6,300 bases of DNA from Bacteroidota bacterium (GCA_021793635.1 JAJYSI010000214.1:1-6300), one strand, 5' to 3'; positions 1 through 6,252 are shown, counted from the stretch's first letter. Numbers and translations: made by a program. Notes: generated from the letters alone by a model not told the origin.

Positions 1-900
1 CGATCTGAACAGTTTATATCTCTGATACTTCAATTGCCCGAGTAAATTCAAATCCAGATAGTTTTCCTTTTTGAACATTCCGTGAAAAACATTTCTATCA
101 TATTCACCGAACCGAATTCCATAAGTGTTAAAAGAATTCTTACCGTCGTTATCGAAATGGGCTCCGAAAGAAACTCCGAAGCTGCCGAAGCTGAGTTCAA
201 CGCCGACTGTTAGAAATTTTGTGTTGAAATATCTTCCCGTTATTCTAATGCCAGGTAAAGCTTCAACGGAGGCGCCTGCACTCCATTTGTTTTCTTGCTG
301 GTAATAATTTTGTTTAATTGAATAATCGCCGAACAAAGAAAAGAATTCATCTCCAAGCGGACGAACAGCTAAATCAACTACTCCTTCATCTCTTCCGGAA
401 CCCGGAAGATTACCAATCAAGCCGAGTGAGAAATATTCATTAGGTCTGTAAAGAGTTCCTATTGTAAAAAGATTTGATGCATTGAAGGCAGAGACATTGC
501 CGGAATTCAGGGCATAGCTGAAGCCTAAACTGAAAGATTCATTTCCAAATGCGCTTGAAATTTTATAGTTGGTTAAATTGGCGCCGGGAATTTTTGAATT
601 AACAGCCGCAAAACCGAAGTGAGGAACTGCCGTAAACAATCCCCAGTTATCGAGGTTGTTCATATTGCCTGACTTACTGCTCCAGGTAAAAAATACATTT
701 GGTCCGTTTACAGTAGATAACAATGCAGGATTGGCATAACCGTACAATCCATACTTCATCGCACCCGGTGAAGTAAAACCGTATTCATCAATCGAGTAAT
801 AATTTGTTAAGCTAAACTGTCCGGCAGGTAAACTCGATTGAGCTGAAATAAAAGAAACGAAAAATATACAGATGATAATCGTAAGCAGAATAGACTTCAT
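1..900 (-). CDS. Exported outer-membrane beta-barrel protein, N-terminal part; possible barrel-SppA peptidase fusion (runs off left edge)
   Basis: The frame is open from an ATG at 898-900 to the window edge, giving 300 residues and no stop. A purine-rich AGAGG lies about 5 nt upstream of the ATG. Residues 1-20 form a signal peptide with a hydrophobic core and a likely type I cleavage at FISA|QS. After it come short alternating Gly/aromatic segments typical of outer-membrane beta-strands, with an N57-P58-A59 motif after GLYGY, as in PorV/FadL-like barrels. Repeated strand-like stretches continue to about residue 265. Residues 281-298 (YLDLNLLGQLKYQRYKLF) no longer look like barrel; they resemble the first strand (hydrophobic-x-L-x-G) of SppA/protease IV peptidase domains. 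I infer, without a search, that the full protein continues into a serine peptidase of the SppA type. Alternatively it is a plain barrel with a C-terminal extension. The export and barrel call is fairly safe; the fusion is about even odds. Confidence 0.75.
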   Translation of the reverse strand, partial: MKSILLTIIICIFFVSFISAQSSLPAGQFSLTNYYSIDEYGFTSPGAMKYGLYGYANPALLSTVNGPNVFFTWSSKSGNMNNLDNWGLFTAVPHFGFAAVNSKIPGANLTNYKISSAFGNESFSLGFSYALNSGNVSAFNASNLFTIGTLYRPNEYFSLGLIGNLPGSGRDEGVVDLAVRPLGDEFFSLFGDYSIKQNYYQQENKWSAGASVEALPGIRITGRYFNTKFLTVGVELSFGSFGVSFGAHFDNDGKNSFNTYGIRFGEYDRNVFHGMFKKENYLDLNLLGQLKYQRYKLFRS

Positions 901-925
901 AACAACCTCTCTTTCTTTTAACAAT

Positions 926-933
926 CAAAACTA
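926..933 (-). promoter_or_regulatory. Candidate Bacteroidota-type -7 promoter element for the barrel gene
   Basis: Read on the minus strand this is TAGTTTTG, an exact match to the TAnnTTTG -7 consensus known from Bacteroidota sigma-ABfr promoters. It lies about 25 nt upstream of the barrel-gene ATG, leaving a short leader that still contains the AGAGG ribosome site. I could not see a TTG -33 partner at the usual distance, and such a short motif can occur by chance in AT-rich DNA. Confidence 0.3.
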
Positions 934-1014
934 ATGAGAATTAACCGATTAAAAAATTTTATAAATTATTTTCAGTATTTTAAGGCAGGAAAATTTTAAT
1001 ATTAAATATCCGGT

Positions 1015-1746
1015 ATGATAGAAATAATTAATCTTCATAAAAGCTTCGGCGAAAACAAAGTACTCAATGGAGTGAATCTGAAAATCGAAAAGGGAGAGAC
1101 TATTGCAATTATCGGCAAAAGCGGCTGCGGCAAAAGCGTATTGATAAAACACATTGTCGGCTTGCTTAATCCTGATGAAGGGTATGTTAAAGTTGAAGGA
1201 CAGACTGTAAGCGAGCTTGCCACAAAAGAACTTTACGAAATGAGAAAGAAATTCGGATTTCTTTTTCAAGGAGCGGCATTGTTTGATTCGATGACTGTCG
1301 GAGAGAATGTTTCTCTCCCGCTTGTTGAATCGAGCAACGGATATTCAAAGGAAAATATTGAAACGATAATTGCCGAGAAGCTTGAGCTTGTCGGTTTGCC
1401 CGGAACTCAAAATTTGAAGCCCGCAGAATTATCGGGTGGAATGAAAAAGCGCGTCGGGCTTGCAAGAGCATTAGTTACAAATCCTGATTACATTCTTTAT
1501 GATGAACCGACAACCGGTTTGGATCCGATAATGTCGGATTCTATTGACGGCTTGATAAAAGAACTCAGCCAAAAATTAAGCGTCACTTCTGTCGTAGTAA
1601 CTCATGATATGTACAGCGTTAAAAATGTAGCAAACCAGGTAGCAATGATGCATGAAGGTGTAATCCATTTTACCGGCTCACCTAATGAGCTTCTGGAATC
1701 AAAAGACGATGTGGTGATTGATTTTATAAAGAGGACCTGGGTGTAA
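1015..1746 (+). CDS. mlaF: MlaF-type ABC transporter ATP-binding protein (phospholipid/organic solvent transport family)
   Basis: This is a complete 243-residue ABC ATPase, the usual length for MlaF/Ttg2A. Visible motifs, in order, are Walker A GKSGCGKS (34-41), the Q-loop in FQGAALFDSMTV (Q85), signature LSGGM (139-143), Walker B ILYDEP (160-165) with catalytic E164, the D-loop in GLDP, and switch His197 in THDM. The FQ-GALFDS-TV-ENV stretch after the Q-loop is characteristic of the Mla group. In that system the ATPase pairs with the MlaE permease and MlaD lipid-binding protein to move phospholipids between inner and outer membranes. Neither partner is adjacent: the upstream gene is divergent and the downstream one is unrelated. 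The start is fixed by an in-frame stop at 1003-1005 and by alignment with typical MIEI-NLHKSFG N-termini; no convincing Shine-Dalgarno is seen. The family call is secure; the exact substrate is not. Confidence 0.9.
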   Translation: MIEIINLHKSFGENKVLNGVNLKIEKGETIAIIGKSGCGKSVLIKHIVGLLNPDEGYVKVEGQTVSELATKELYEMRKKFGFLFQGAALFDSMTVGENVSLPLVESSNGYSKENIETIIAEKLELVGLPGTQNLKPAELSGGMKKRVGLARALVTNPDYILYDEPTTGLDPIMSDSIDGLIKELSQKLSVTSVVVTHDMYSVKNVANQVAMMHEGVIHFTGSPNELLESKDDVVIDFIKRTWV

Positions 1747-1809
1747 TTATTTAGCCGTATTACTTTCCTTTAAACTTCTCAAAAATATTTTCGATAATAA
1801 ATATAAAGT

Positions 1810-1838
1810 ATCCGATTTTTTAGAATAGGCAATCGGAT
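1810..1838 (+). terminator. Weak stem-loop after mlaF, possible terminator
   Basis: ATCCGATT (1810-1817) and AATCGGAT (1831-1838) form a perfect 8-bp inverted repeat around a 13-nt loop. An AT-rich run TCTGATTATTTT follows, not a clean U-tract. It lies about 65 bp past the mlaF stop, between two genes of the same orientation. It could be a weak terminator or a protein-binding site; the stem is short and only moderately GC-paired. Confidence 0.3.
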
Positions 1839-1944
1839 TCTGATTATTTTATATCACAGTATTTGCTTAATTTAGTTTGTACGTTTAGAATAACTTCTTC
1901 GAAATGGTTTAATTGAATAAGCGATTTCTAAGGAGAAAGATGTT

Positions 1945-2313
1945 ATGTTAAAAGCTATATTTGTTTATGAAAACCGTCAGAGCGAACTATTGCCCAGATT
2001 TCTGGAATTATTTTTTAACTCCCAAAAAGGTTATATGGGAAATGGCGGAGAAGTTTTAAATTTAATCGAACTTGAAAAACCAAAGCTTGTCTTCTTTGAT
2101 TTTGAAAAGACATATGAGAGTGAAGGAGATATAGACTACTTTCTCTCAAACCTCAATCCCGAAATTCAACTTCATACATCGGTAATTAAAATCAGTCCTG
2201 CAAATTTCATTTTCTATAAAGTGATATCTCAAAGAATTTCTGAATTCTTTAAAGACCATTTTGGTCATCATCATAAAGGAAGCGGAATTCAGGAAGCCTA
2301 CGGTAAAAGATAA
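1945..2313 (+). CDS. Hypothetical 122-residue protein resembling a degenerate response-regulator receiver domain
   Basis: The gene begins at an ATG preceded by a good ribosome site (AAGGAG at 1930-1935, 9 nt spacing), so expression is credible. I do not recognise a named family. The order of segments matches a receiver (REC) fold: a first strand KAIFVYEN (3-10) where the usual acidic pair would sit, a helix, then NGGEVLNLIELEKPKLVFFDFE (33-54) that reads like the NG-EAL-LI-E-KPDLVLLD stretch of REC domains, and LSNLNPEIQ (67-75) like the R-LNP-IP helix-strand junction. D52 falls at the phosphoacceptor position. The first strand keeps E9 but has Tyr in place of Asp, and no clear conserved Lys is seen near the end. 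The C-terminus has a His cluster (H105, H108-H110). It stands alone, with 131-148 bp gaps or more on both sides. The receiver assignment is inference; a cytosolic soluble protein is likely. Confidence 0.6.
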   Translation: MLKAIFVYENRQSELLPRFLELFFNSQKGYMGNGGEVLNLIELEKPKLVFFDFEKTYESEGDIDYFLSNLNPEIQLHTSVIKISPANFIFYKVISQRISEFFKDHFGHHHKGSGIQEAYGKR

Positions 2314-2417
2314 AACCCGGCAGTTTTTAATTTCAGCTTCATTAAGGTTTGGAATTACTTTAATCCATTTCTTATCGAAATAGTTTTTGAATTCTGGCTT
2401 ATGTTTTTTATATGAAT

Positions 2418-2425
2418 TAAATTTG
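2418..2425 (+). promoter_or_regulatory. Candidate -7 promoter element upstream of the DUF2721 gene
   Basis: The octamer TAAATTTG matches the Bacteroidota -7 consensus TAnnTTTG and lies 37 nt before the DUF2721 ATG, a sensible distance. The nearest TTTG upstream (2386-2389) is about 28 nt away, longer than the usual spacing, so the -33 element is not convincing. Confidence 0.25.
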
Positions 2426-2461
2426 GGATGTAAGATTTAATTATTATAAAAAGAAAAAGTG

Positions 2462-2941
2462 ATGGGAAAGCAATTCTCAATTGTTGAGGTAATCCAGTTA
2501 ATGTTAGCGCCGGGATTGATGATATCTGCCTGCGGATTACTTCTCCTTGGTATGAACAATAAGTATTCGTTAGTTGTAAACCGGATTCGTCTGCTTAATG
2601 AAGAGAGAAGAAAATTATTCAGCAAAGCCGGCGAAAGAGATTTTAATTATGAGGAGAATGTAAGGCTCGAAAGCATTTCGCTTCAGCTTACCAAACTGGC
2701 TTTCAGAGTAAAGCTTGTCCGCAACGCAGTTTTATCCTACACGCTGGCGGTGGCATTTTTTGTTTTAACTTCGCTGTTTATCGGGCTGGAATATGTTTTA
2801 GGAAATGAGAATCTAAATTATCCGGTAACAATTTTATTTCTGTCAGGAATGCTGCTAGTACTTCTTGGAGTATTGTATGCTGCTTATGAATCAAAGAAAG
2901 GCTACGATATTATCCGGTTGGAAGTAAAGATTGACGAGTAA
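2462..2941 (+). CDS. DUF2721 family membrane protein
   Basis: This 159-residue protein has the hallmarks of DUF2721. An N-terminal membrane helix contains LAPGLMISACGLLLLGMNN, immediately followed by the characteristic Y-xxVNRIRLLNEERR segment (numbering from the GTG at 2459: helix 11-32, motif 36-51). A charged, probably helical middle (52-85) and two further membrane helices (about 88-110 and 120-142) follow, then a short charged tail. The family has no established function; it is an integral inner-membrane protein. A GTG at 2459 directly precedes the ATG at 2462, so the start is ambiguous by one codon; I prefer ATG because no Shine-Dalgarno separates them. The stop lies 24 bp before aat, so the two genes are probably one transcript, although no functional link is known. 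Confidence 0.87.
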   Translation: MGKQFSIVEVIQLMLAPGLMISACGLLLLGMNNKYSLVVNRIRLLNEERRKLFSKAGERDFNYEENVRLESISLQLTKLAFRVKLVRNAVLSYTLAVAFFVLTSLFIGLEYVLGNENLNYPVTILFLSGMLLVLLGVLYAAYESKKGYDIIRLEVKIDE

Positions 2942-2965
2942 TTTATTCCCCATTAAATTTGATCT

Positions 2966-3568
2966 ATGAACCGGAAGAAAAATATTGAACCGGAAGATTT
3001 TCTAAAGCCGCTGAACATGATCAGGCTTTATTCCAGCGGAGCCTTTCCTATGGCTGATGAAAACACCGGCGAAATTAGCTGGTATATGCCCGAAATACGA
3101 ACAATCATTCCGTTAAATAATTATAACATTCCGCGCTCATTCAAAAAAGAAATCCATAATCTAAATTTTAAAGTGCGTTTCGATTTTGATTTTCTTCCGG
3201 TAGTAAAAGGATGCGCCTCACGCAGTAAAACATGGATCTCGCAGGAACTAATTGATGCTTATCTCCGGCTAAAAAATCTTGGACATGTTCATACTGTTGA
3301 AACTTGGCAGGATAACAAATTGGTCGGCGGACTTTACGGAATAACTTACCAGGGTGCGTTCTTCGGGGAATCAATGTTCTCTCTTGTTACTCAAGCCTCC
3401 AAGTTTGCACTGGTAAAATTATTAGAGCATCTTAACGAAAATGAATTTGTTCTTTTAGATGTTCAATATATGACAGAACATCTGCGGATGTTCGGTGCAA
3501 AAGAAATTTCTTTCCGGGAATACAACCAGCTTCTGCTTAAAGCTTACGGAAGAGAGTGCGAGTTTTAG
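2966..3568 (+). CDS. aat: Leucyl/phenylalanyl-tRNA--protein transferase
   Basis: Aat transfers Leu or Phe from aminoacyl-tRNA to the N-terminal Lys/Arg of proteins, marking them for ClpS/ClpAP-type degradation in the bacterial N-end rule pathway; it is cytosolic. The 200-residue product carries the family signature from end to end: GAFPM (25-29), the WYMPEIRTIIPL block (39-50), KTWISQELIDAYLRL (88-102), HTVETW (109-114), LVGGLYG (119-125), FFGESMFS (132-139), ASKFALVKL (144-152), DVQ (165-167) and TEHL-MFGAKEI. E135, D165 and Q167 align with E156, D186 and Q188 of the E. coli enzyme, with identical spacing. It is shorter than E. coli Aat (234 residues), mainly at the N-terminus. No strong Shine-Dalgarno is visible before the ATG. 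The last 23 codons plus the TA of the TAG stop are perfectly duplicated 898 bp downstream, so the present 3' end may have been delivered by the inserted cassette. Confidence 0.95.
   Translation: MNRKKNIEPEDFLKPLNMIRLYSSGAFPMADENTGEISWYMPEIRTIIPLNNYNIPRSFKKEIHNLNFKVRFDFDFLPVVKGCASRSKTWISQELIDAYLRLKNLGHVHTVETWQDNKLVGGLYGITYQGAFFGESMFSLVTQASKFALVKLLEHLNENEFVLLDVQYMTEHLRMFGAKEISFREYNQLLLKAYGRECEF
3497..3567 (+). repeat. 71-bp perfect direct repeat, copy 1 (3' end of aat)
   Basis: This stretch encodes Aat residues A178 to F200 and the first two bases of the stop. It is identical at every base to 4395-4465. Identity begins at the GCA codon (the base before is T here, A in copy 2) and ends inside the stop codon (TAG here, TAA in copy 2). 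Perfect identity over 71 bp points to a recent duplication. The two copies bracket the toxin-antitoxin pair like left and right attachment sites. Confidence 0.97.
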
Positions 3569-3688
3569 GCGGGATTGTTATTGTCTGTTTATCATTATAT
3601 TTTGAGGATAGAATCTTAATGAAATTTAAATAAGAAGCTGCGAAGTTATTTAGTTCACCTTTACATCTCAAGAAAGGAATAAATACAA

Positions 3689-3895
3689 ATGAAAGATACA
3701 ATTGATGTCCATGATCTTTCAGAAAAAGAAGTCATGTTTATTCAACAACTTGTTAATTTCTTAAAGGAAAAAAGGAATGCCGATGCAAATGAGGGTGGAG
3801 TGAAAAAGCAGAAAAAAAAGATTAAACTCCCTACATATCCACTAGGTGAAGTACATGGAACATTAAGCCGCAGAGAAATTTATGATTACCTCTGA
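3689..3895 (+). CDS. VapB-like antitoxin of the PIN toxin at 3882-4340
   Basis: This 68-residue protein has an AAAGGA ribosome site 10 nt before its ATG (3673-3678). An N-terminal amphipathic helix SEKEVMFIQQLVNFLKEKR (11-29) could dimerise; it is followed by a Lys-rich linker (39-46). The C-terminal tail LPTYPLGEVHGTLSRREIYDYL (47-68) is the type of segment that wraps the active site of cognate PIN toxins; the G-x-L-x-R-x-E-I-Y pattern is common in PIN-associated antitoxins. No ribbon-helix-helix or AbrB fold is obvious to me, so its DNA-binding mode is unclear. Its last four codons and stop overlap the toxin start by 14 bp in another frame, which implies translational coupling and is classic for TA operons. 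It should neutralise the toxin and may autoregulate the pair. Confidence 0.82.
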   Translation: MKDTIDVHDLSEKEVMFIQQLVNFLKEKRNADANEGGVKKQKKKIKLPTYPLGEVHGTLSRREIYDYL

Positions 3896-4340
3896 TACAT
3901 GCTTATTAGATGCAAACGTCCTTGTGTATGCTGAAAATGAGAATGTAAAGCAACATGCGGCATCTCGCAAACTTGTCGAATCCGGCTTGAATGGAGAAAT
4001 TTCACTTTGCCTTATTCCCCAAGTTTTATCTGAATTTTTTACAACTATAACAAATCCCAAACAAGTTACTTCTATTCTTACCCATGAAAATGCAATATCG
4101 GAGATTGAGGATTGTTTCTTAAAAGGGGAATGCGATTTAATTTTTTTACATAGGAATTCCATAGATAAAATTATCGAATTACTAAAAAAATATCATGTAA
4201 GTGCGCAAGATATATTCGATTTGCAGCTTGTCGCAACTAAGCTTTCTAACAATGTCGCACGTATCTATACATATAATGAAAAAGATTTTGCCCGGTATTC
4301 TGAAATTGAAGTACTAAATCCTGAATCGGCGATTAAGTAA
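3882..4340 (+). CDS. VapC-type PIN-domain toxin (predicted ribonuclease)
   Basis: The 152-residue product is an intact PIN nuclease, predicted to cleave RNA with Mg2+ when freed from its antitoxin. The acidic active-site positions are visible: D10 in LLDANVLVYA, E51 in PQVLSEFF, D113 (with D110 next to it) in QDIFDLQLVAT, and the T-YNEKDF motif (N132, D135) near the C-terminus. The length is normal to slightly long for VapC. The ATG lies inside the antitoxin gene, overlapping it by 14 bp, so it depends on translation of the upstream gene. The gene sits inside the segment bounded by the duplicated aat ends, which suggests horizontal arrival. I cannot assign an RNA target. The PIN call is secure; toxin activity is inferred from pairing and intact residues. 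Confidence 0.92.
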   Translation: MITSDTCLLDANVLVYAENENVKQHAASRKLVESGLNGEISLCLIPQVLSEFFTTITNPKQVTSILTHENAISEIEDCFLKGECDLIFLHRNSIDKIIELLKKYHVSAQDIFDLQLVATKLSNNVARIYTYNEKDFARYSEIEVLNPESAIK

Positions 4341-4394
4341 GTATAAGCATATAATTACACAAGTAACTTCATCTTCTTTTAGAAATAAATTAAA

Positions 4395-4466
4395 GCAAAA
4401 GAAATTTCTTTCCGGGAATACAACCAGCTTCTGCTTAAAGCTTACGGAAGAGAGTGCGAGTTTTAA
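4395..4466 (+). pseudogene. Displaced aat 3'-end fragment; copy 2 of the 71-bp direct repeat
   Basis: The segment reads in frame as the last 23 residues of Aat, ending with a TAA stop at 4464-4466. It has no start codon or ribosome site, so it is a remnant and not a gene. Positions 4395-4465 are identical to 3497-3567. If the cassette inserted as islands usually do, this is the original chromosomal gene end with its native stop and flank, while the upstream copy came with the element. The sequence does not prove which copy is ancestral. Confidence 0.93.
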
Positions 4467-4520
4467 TTAACTAAACCGTTCAAGCAGCACTCCATCATGT
4501 TAGAGATTTTTATTACGATG

Positions 4521-5708
4521 TTATATTAATATCAATTCCTTCTGCGGCTTTGAGAGAAATTCGCATCCGGTTTTTGTAACAACAACTTCTTCCTCAATTG
4601 TTGCAGTCCCATAGCCTTCAACATAAAGTCTTGGCTCTATTGTGTAGACTTGCGATTCTTCAATTTTCAGAAATGGCAGATTGCCGTATTTTTCCCAGTG
4701 AGGAAATAATCCGCCGCCGCCATCGTGAGCTTCTCTTCCTACTTGGTGACCGAGTCCGTGAGGAAATTCTTCGTAACCGTTTTGCATAATGTAATTTCTT
4801 GCAATGCTGTCCATATCAAATCCGGTTACTCCGGGTTTAAGATTATCAGCTACTTTCTGAATCGAATCGCGGATAACATCAAATCCTTTTTGGACTGCTG
4901 CGGGTGCTTTAGTTTCGCCGTCCTTTAAAATGTACCAGGTCCTTTGTATATCTGAACAATAGCCTTTGAATTTAATTCCAAAATCCATATTGATGAAATG
5001 ACCTTTCTCAACTTTCCTATCGCTTGGTGAAGCGTGTGCACTCTTTGCTTCTGGTCCGGTAAACACAGCCGGGCAATGATCTTCTTCCCAAGCTAAACCA
5101 AACCCGCGTTTTGAAGTTATTTCTTTTACATGATTGGCAATTTCAATTTCGCTTTTTCCCGGCTTGATAAATTCAGTCGTCTCATCAAAAATCTCAAGTG
5201 TAATTTTGATGGCTTCTTTCATAATCTCAAGTTCGGATTTGGATTTTCTTCCCCGAAGAGCAGAAATAATTTCTTCCGATGAAACAAGCTTGTTTCCGAA
5301 ATCAGTTTCTTTAAGATGTTCAAGAAGGATTAAGTACATGCCGTGTGTTAGCCCGTCTGCAAGATTTGAGTTCTTAGAAAAGTTTACTGCAATATTTTTC
5401 GGATTCTTTTTAGCTAAATATTCATTGAGAGGTTCTCTTATTGATTTGACGTAGCCGATAACATTTTTGTATCCGCTGAATCTGTGGAAGTTTTCAACTT
5501 CGAGCGAGCCGACAATTGCTGTAGTGTCGCCGTCTTTATTTATCATCAATGCCGATTGCCAGGTGCATCCAACACCGCCTATCATATCCATTGCCGGATC
5601 TTTTATTGTCCCGCTTTCACGGACGAACGTCATCCAGAGGTCAATATCTTTTTCATTTAATATTTGAACTGCCTGAGCAATTTTCTGCTTTATAATCTCG
5701 TTAGTCAT
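4521..5708 (-). CDS. M24 family metallopeptidase (aminopeptidase P / Xaa-Pro dipeptidase-like)
   Basis: The 395-residue protein has two parts: an N-terminal creatinase-like domain (about 10-150) and a C-terminal pita-bread catalytic domain (about 160-385). The five metal ligands of the M24 family are visible: D242 in NMDFG, D253 in CSDIQRTW, H321 in HGLGHQVG, E358 in TIEPR and E372 in TIEEEVVVT. H225 in AHASPSDR is the usual substrate-binding His. Such enzymes bind two divalent metals, often Mn or Co, and remove residues next to proline from peptides in the cytosol. No signal peptide is seen. The ATG is supported by GAGGG about 5 nt upstream, and the 157-bp region before the gene is free of other genes. 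It converges with the aat/TA side, with a 54-bp spacer from the displaced aat fragment. The family is certain; PepP versus PepQ specificity is not, so no symbol is given. Confidence 0.92.
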   Translation of the reverse strand: MTNEIIKQKIAQAVQILNEKDIDLWMTFVRESGTIKDPAMDMIGGVGCTWQSALMINKDGDTTAIVGSLEVENFHRFSGYKNVIGYVKSIREPLNEYLAKKNPKNIAVNFSKNSNLADGLTHGMYLILLEHLKETDFGNKLVSSEEIISALRGRKSKSELEIMKEAIKITLEIFDETTEFIKPGKSEIEIANHVKEITSKRGFGLAWEEDHCPAVFTGPEAKSAHASPSDRKVEKGHFINMDFGIKFKGYCSDIQRTWYILKDGETKAPAAVQKGFDVIRDSIQKVADNLKPGVTGFDMDSIARNYIMQNGYEEFPHGLGHQVGREAHDGGGGLFPHWEKYGNLPFLKIEESQVYTIEPRLYVEGYGTATIEEEVVVTKTGCEFLSKPQKELILI

Positions 5709-5865
5709 GGTTCCCTCACGTTTTTTTTGAGTTTCCGAAAAATTTTATTTAAAATCTACCAAATAAGATTTTAAAAAACTATTTCGAACTTCATTATTTA
5801 AAGGTTAATTAAAAATTAGTCTCTTATTTACATCTTAAAAATACAGAACTGGAGTAATGTTAGTA

Positions 5866-6252
5866 TTACCAATGTCGAATAATTTTATATCTATCAAATA
5901 TTATATCCGAACTGATTAATGGTAAATTTTCACATTTACTTTATGCAATCAATAGACGATCAAACGGATCACGGTGGTAATATGGAAGTGAAACTGCTTC
6001 GAGAATATGAGAAAGCTGAATAGATAAAAAAACAAAATCAAAAGGCTCAAGTTTCACCTTAACAAAATATTCTATCCCATTTTCAATTTTTAACTTTCCA
6101 ATTGTATTTTTTATTCCCATTTCCCAAATGGAAACATGGCTTATATAAATCTTGTTTTCAGAATTCTCAATATTCTTATATTGTTGTTTGGGAAGACGAT
6201 TATCGTTTGTAGTATACCATAAAATTGTCTGCGTGTCCAGCAGATAATTCAT
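5866..6252 (-). pseudogene. PIN-domain toxin (VapC-like) broken by an in-frame TAA at codon 104
   Basis: The frame starts at the ATG at 6250-6252 with AAGGA 9 nt upstream and gives 103 residues: D6 in YLLDTQTILW, E44 in SIWEMGIK, and D95/D98 in HRDPFDRLLIA, the acidic positions of this PIN group. It stops at TAA (5941-5943), where relatives continue with a helix and the final strand. Reading on in the same frame gives SKCENLPLISSD (D116), then IIFDRYKIIRHW and a TAA at 5866-5868, exactly the expected C-terminal end. Counting the stop as one residue the total is 128, the usual family length. A single C-to-T change (CAA Gln to TAA) explains the break, and no other damage is seen, so it looks recent. 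The truncated product lacks the last acidic residue and C-terminal core, so it is probably inactive. A sequencing error or readthrough is the alternative. Confidence 0.85.

Larger units (their letters stand above)
3568..4465 (+). mobile_element. Putative 898-bp toxin-antitoxin cassette inserted at the 3' end of aat
   Basis: One copy of the 71-bp repeat plus the intervening DNA makes an 898-bp unit; removing it restores a single uninterrupted aat followed directly by the 4467-4520 spacer. The unit holds only a VapBC-type pair in the same orientation as aat, with 120 bp before the antitoxin start and 54 bp between the toxin stop and copy 2. There is no integrase, transposase, terminal inverted repeat or short target duplication in it. 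What is seen is the repeat and its cargo; that the unit moved as a cassette, rather than arising by illegitimate recombination or partial tandem duplication, is inference. The exact ends cannot be placed within the repeat. Confidence 0.55.

Noticed and set aside
949..1269. Minus-strand open frame of 106 codons overlapping the start of the mlaF-like gene
   Set aside because: It is antisense to a clear ABC ATPase with all motifs, has a low-complexity Phe-rich product, and no family resemblance.
1187..1471. Minus-strand open frame of 94 codons inside the mlaF-like gene
   Set aside because: It is a shadow of the Q-loop to signature region of the ATPase on the other strand.
3569..3688. Sigma-70-like promoter and operator for the TA pair
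   Set aside because: Pieces such as TTGTCT and TAGAAT occur but with wrong spacing, and no convincing inverted repeat lies near the antitoxin start.
3863..4162. Minus-strand open frame of 99 codons across the PIN toxin
   Set aside because: It overlaps the intact plus-strand toxin, which has the catalytic residues and the operon overlap with its antitoxin.
3497..4466. Template/variable repeat pair of a diversity-generating retroelement
   Set aside because: The two copies are identical with no adenine-biased differences, and there is no reverse transcriptase in the window.
3497..4466. Insertion sequence with target-site duplication
   Set aside because: The repeat is 71 bp, far longer than IS target duplications, and there is no transposase or terminal inverted repeat.
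4467..4520. Shared bidirectional terminator between the cassette and the convergent M24 gene
   Set aside because: I found no stem with a U-tract; only the short palindrome ATATTAATAT at 4523-4532, which is expected by chance in AT-rich DNA.
5134..5454. Plus-strand open frames within the M24 peptidase region
   Set aside because: The minus-strand peptidase has full domain structure and all five metal ligands; the plus-strand translations show no family features.
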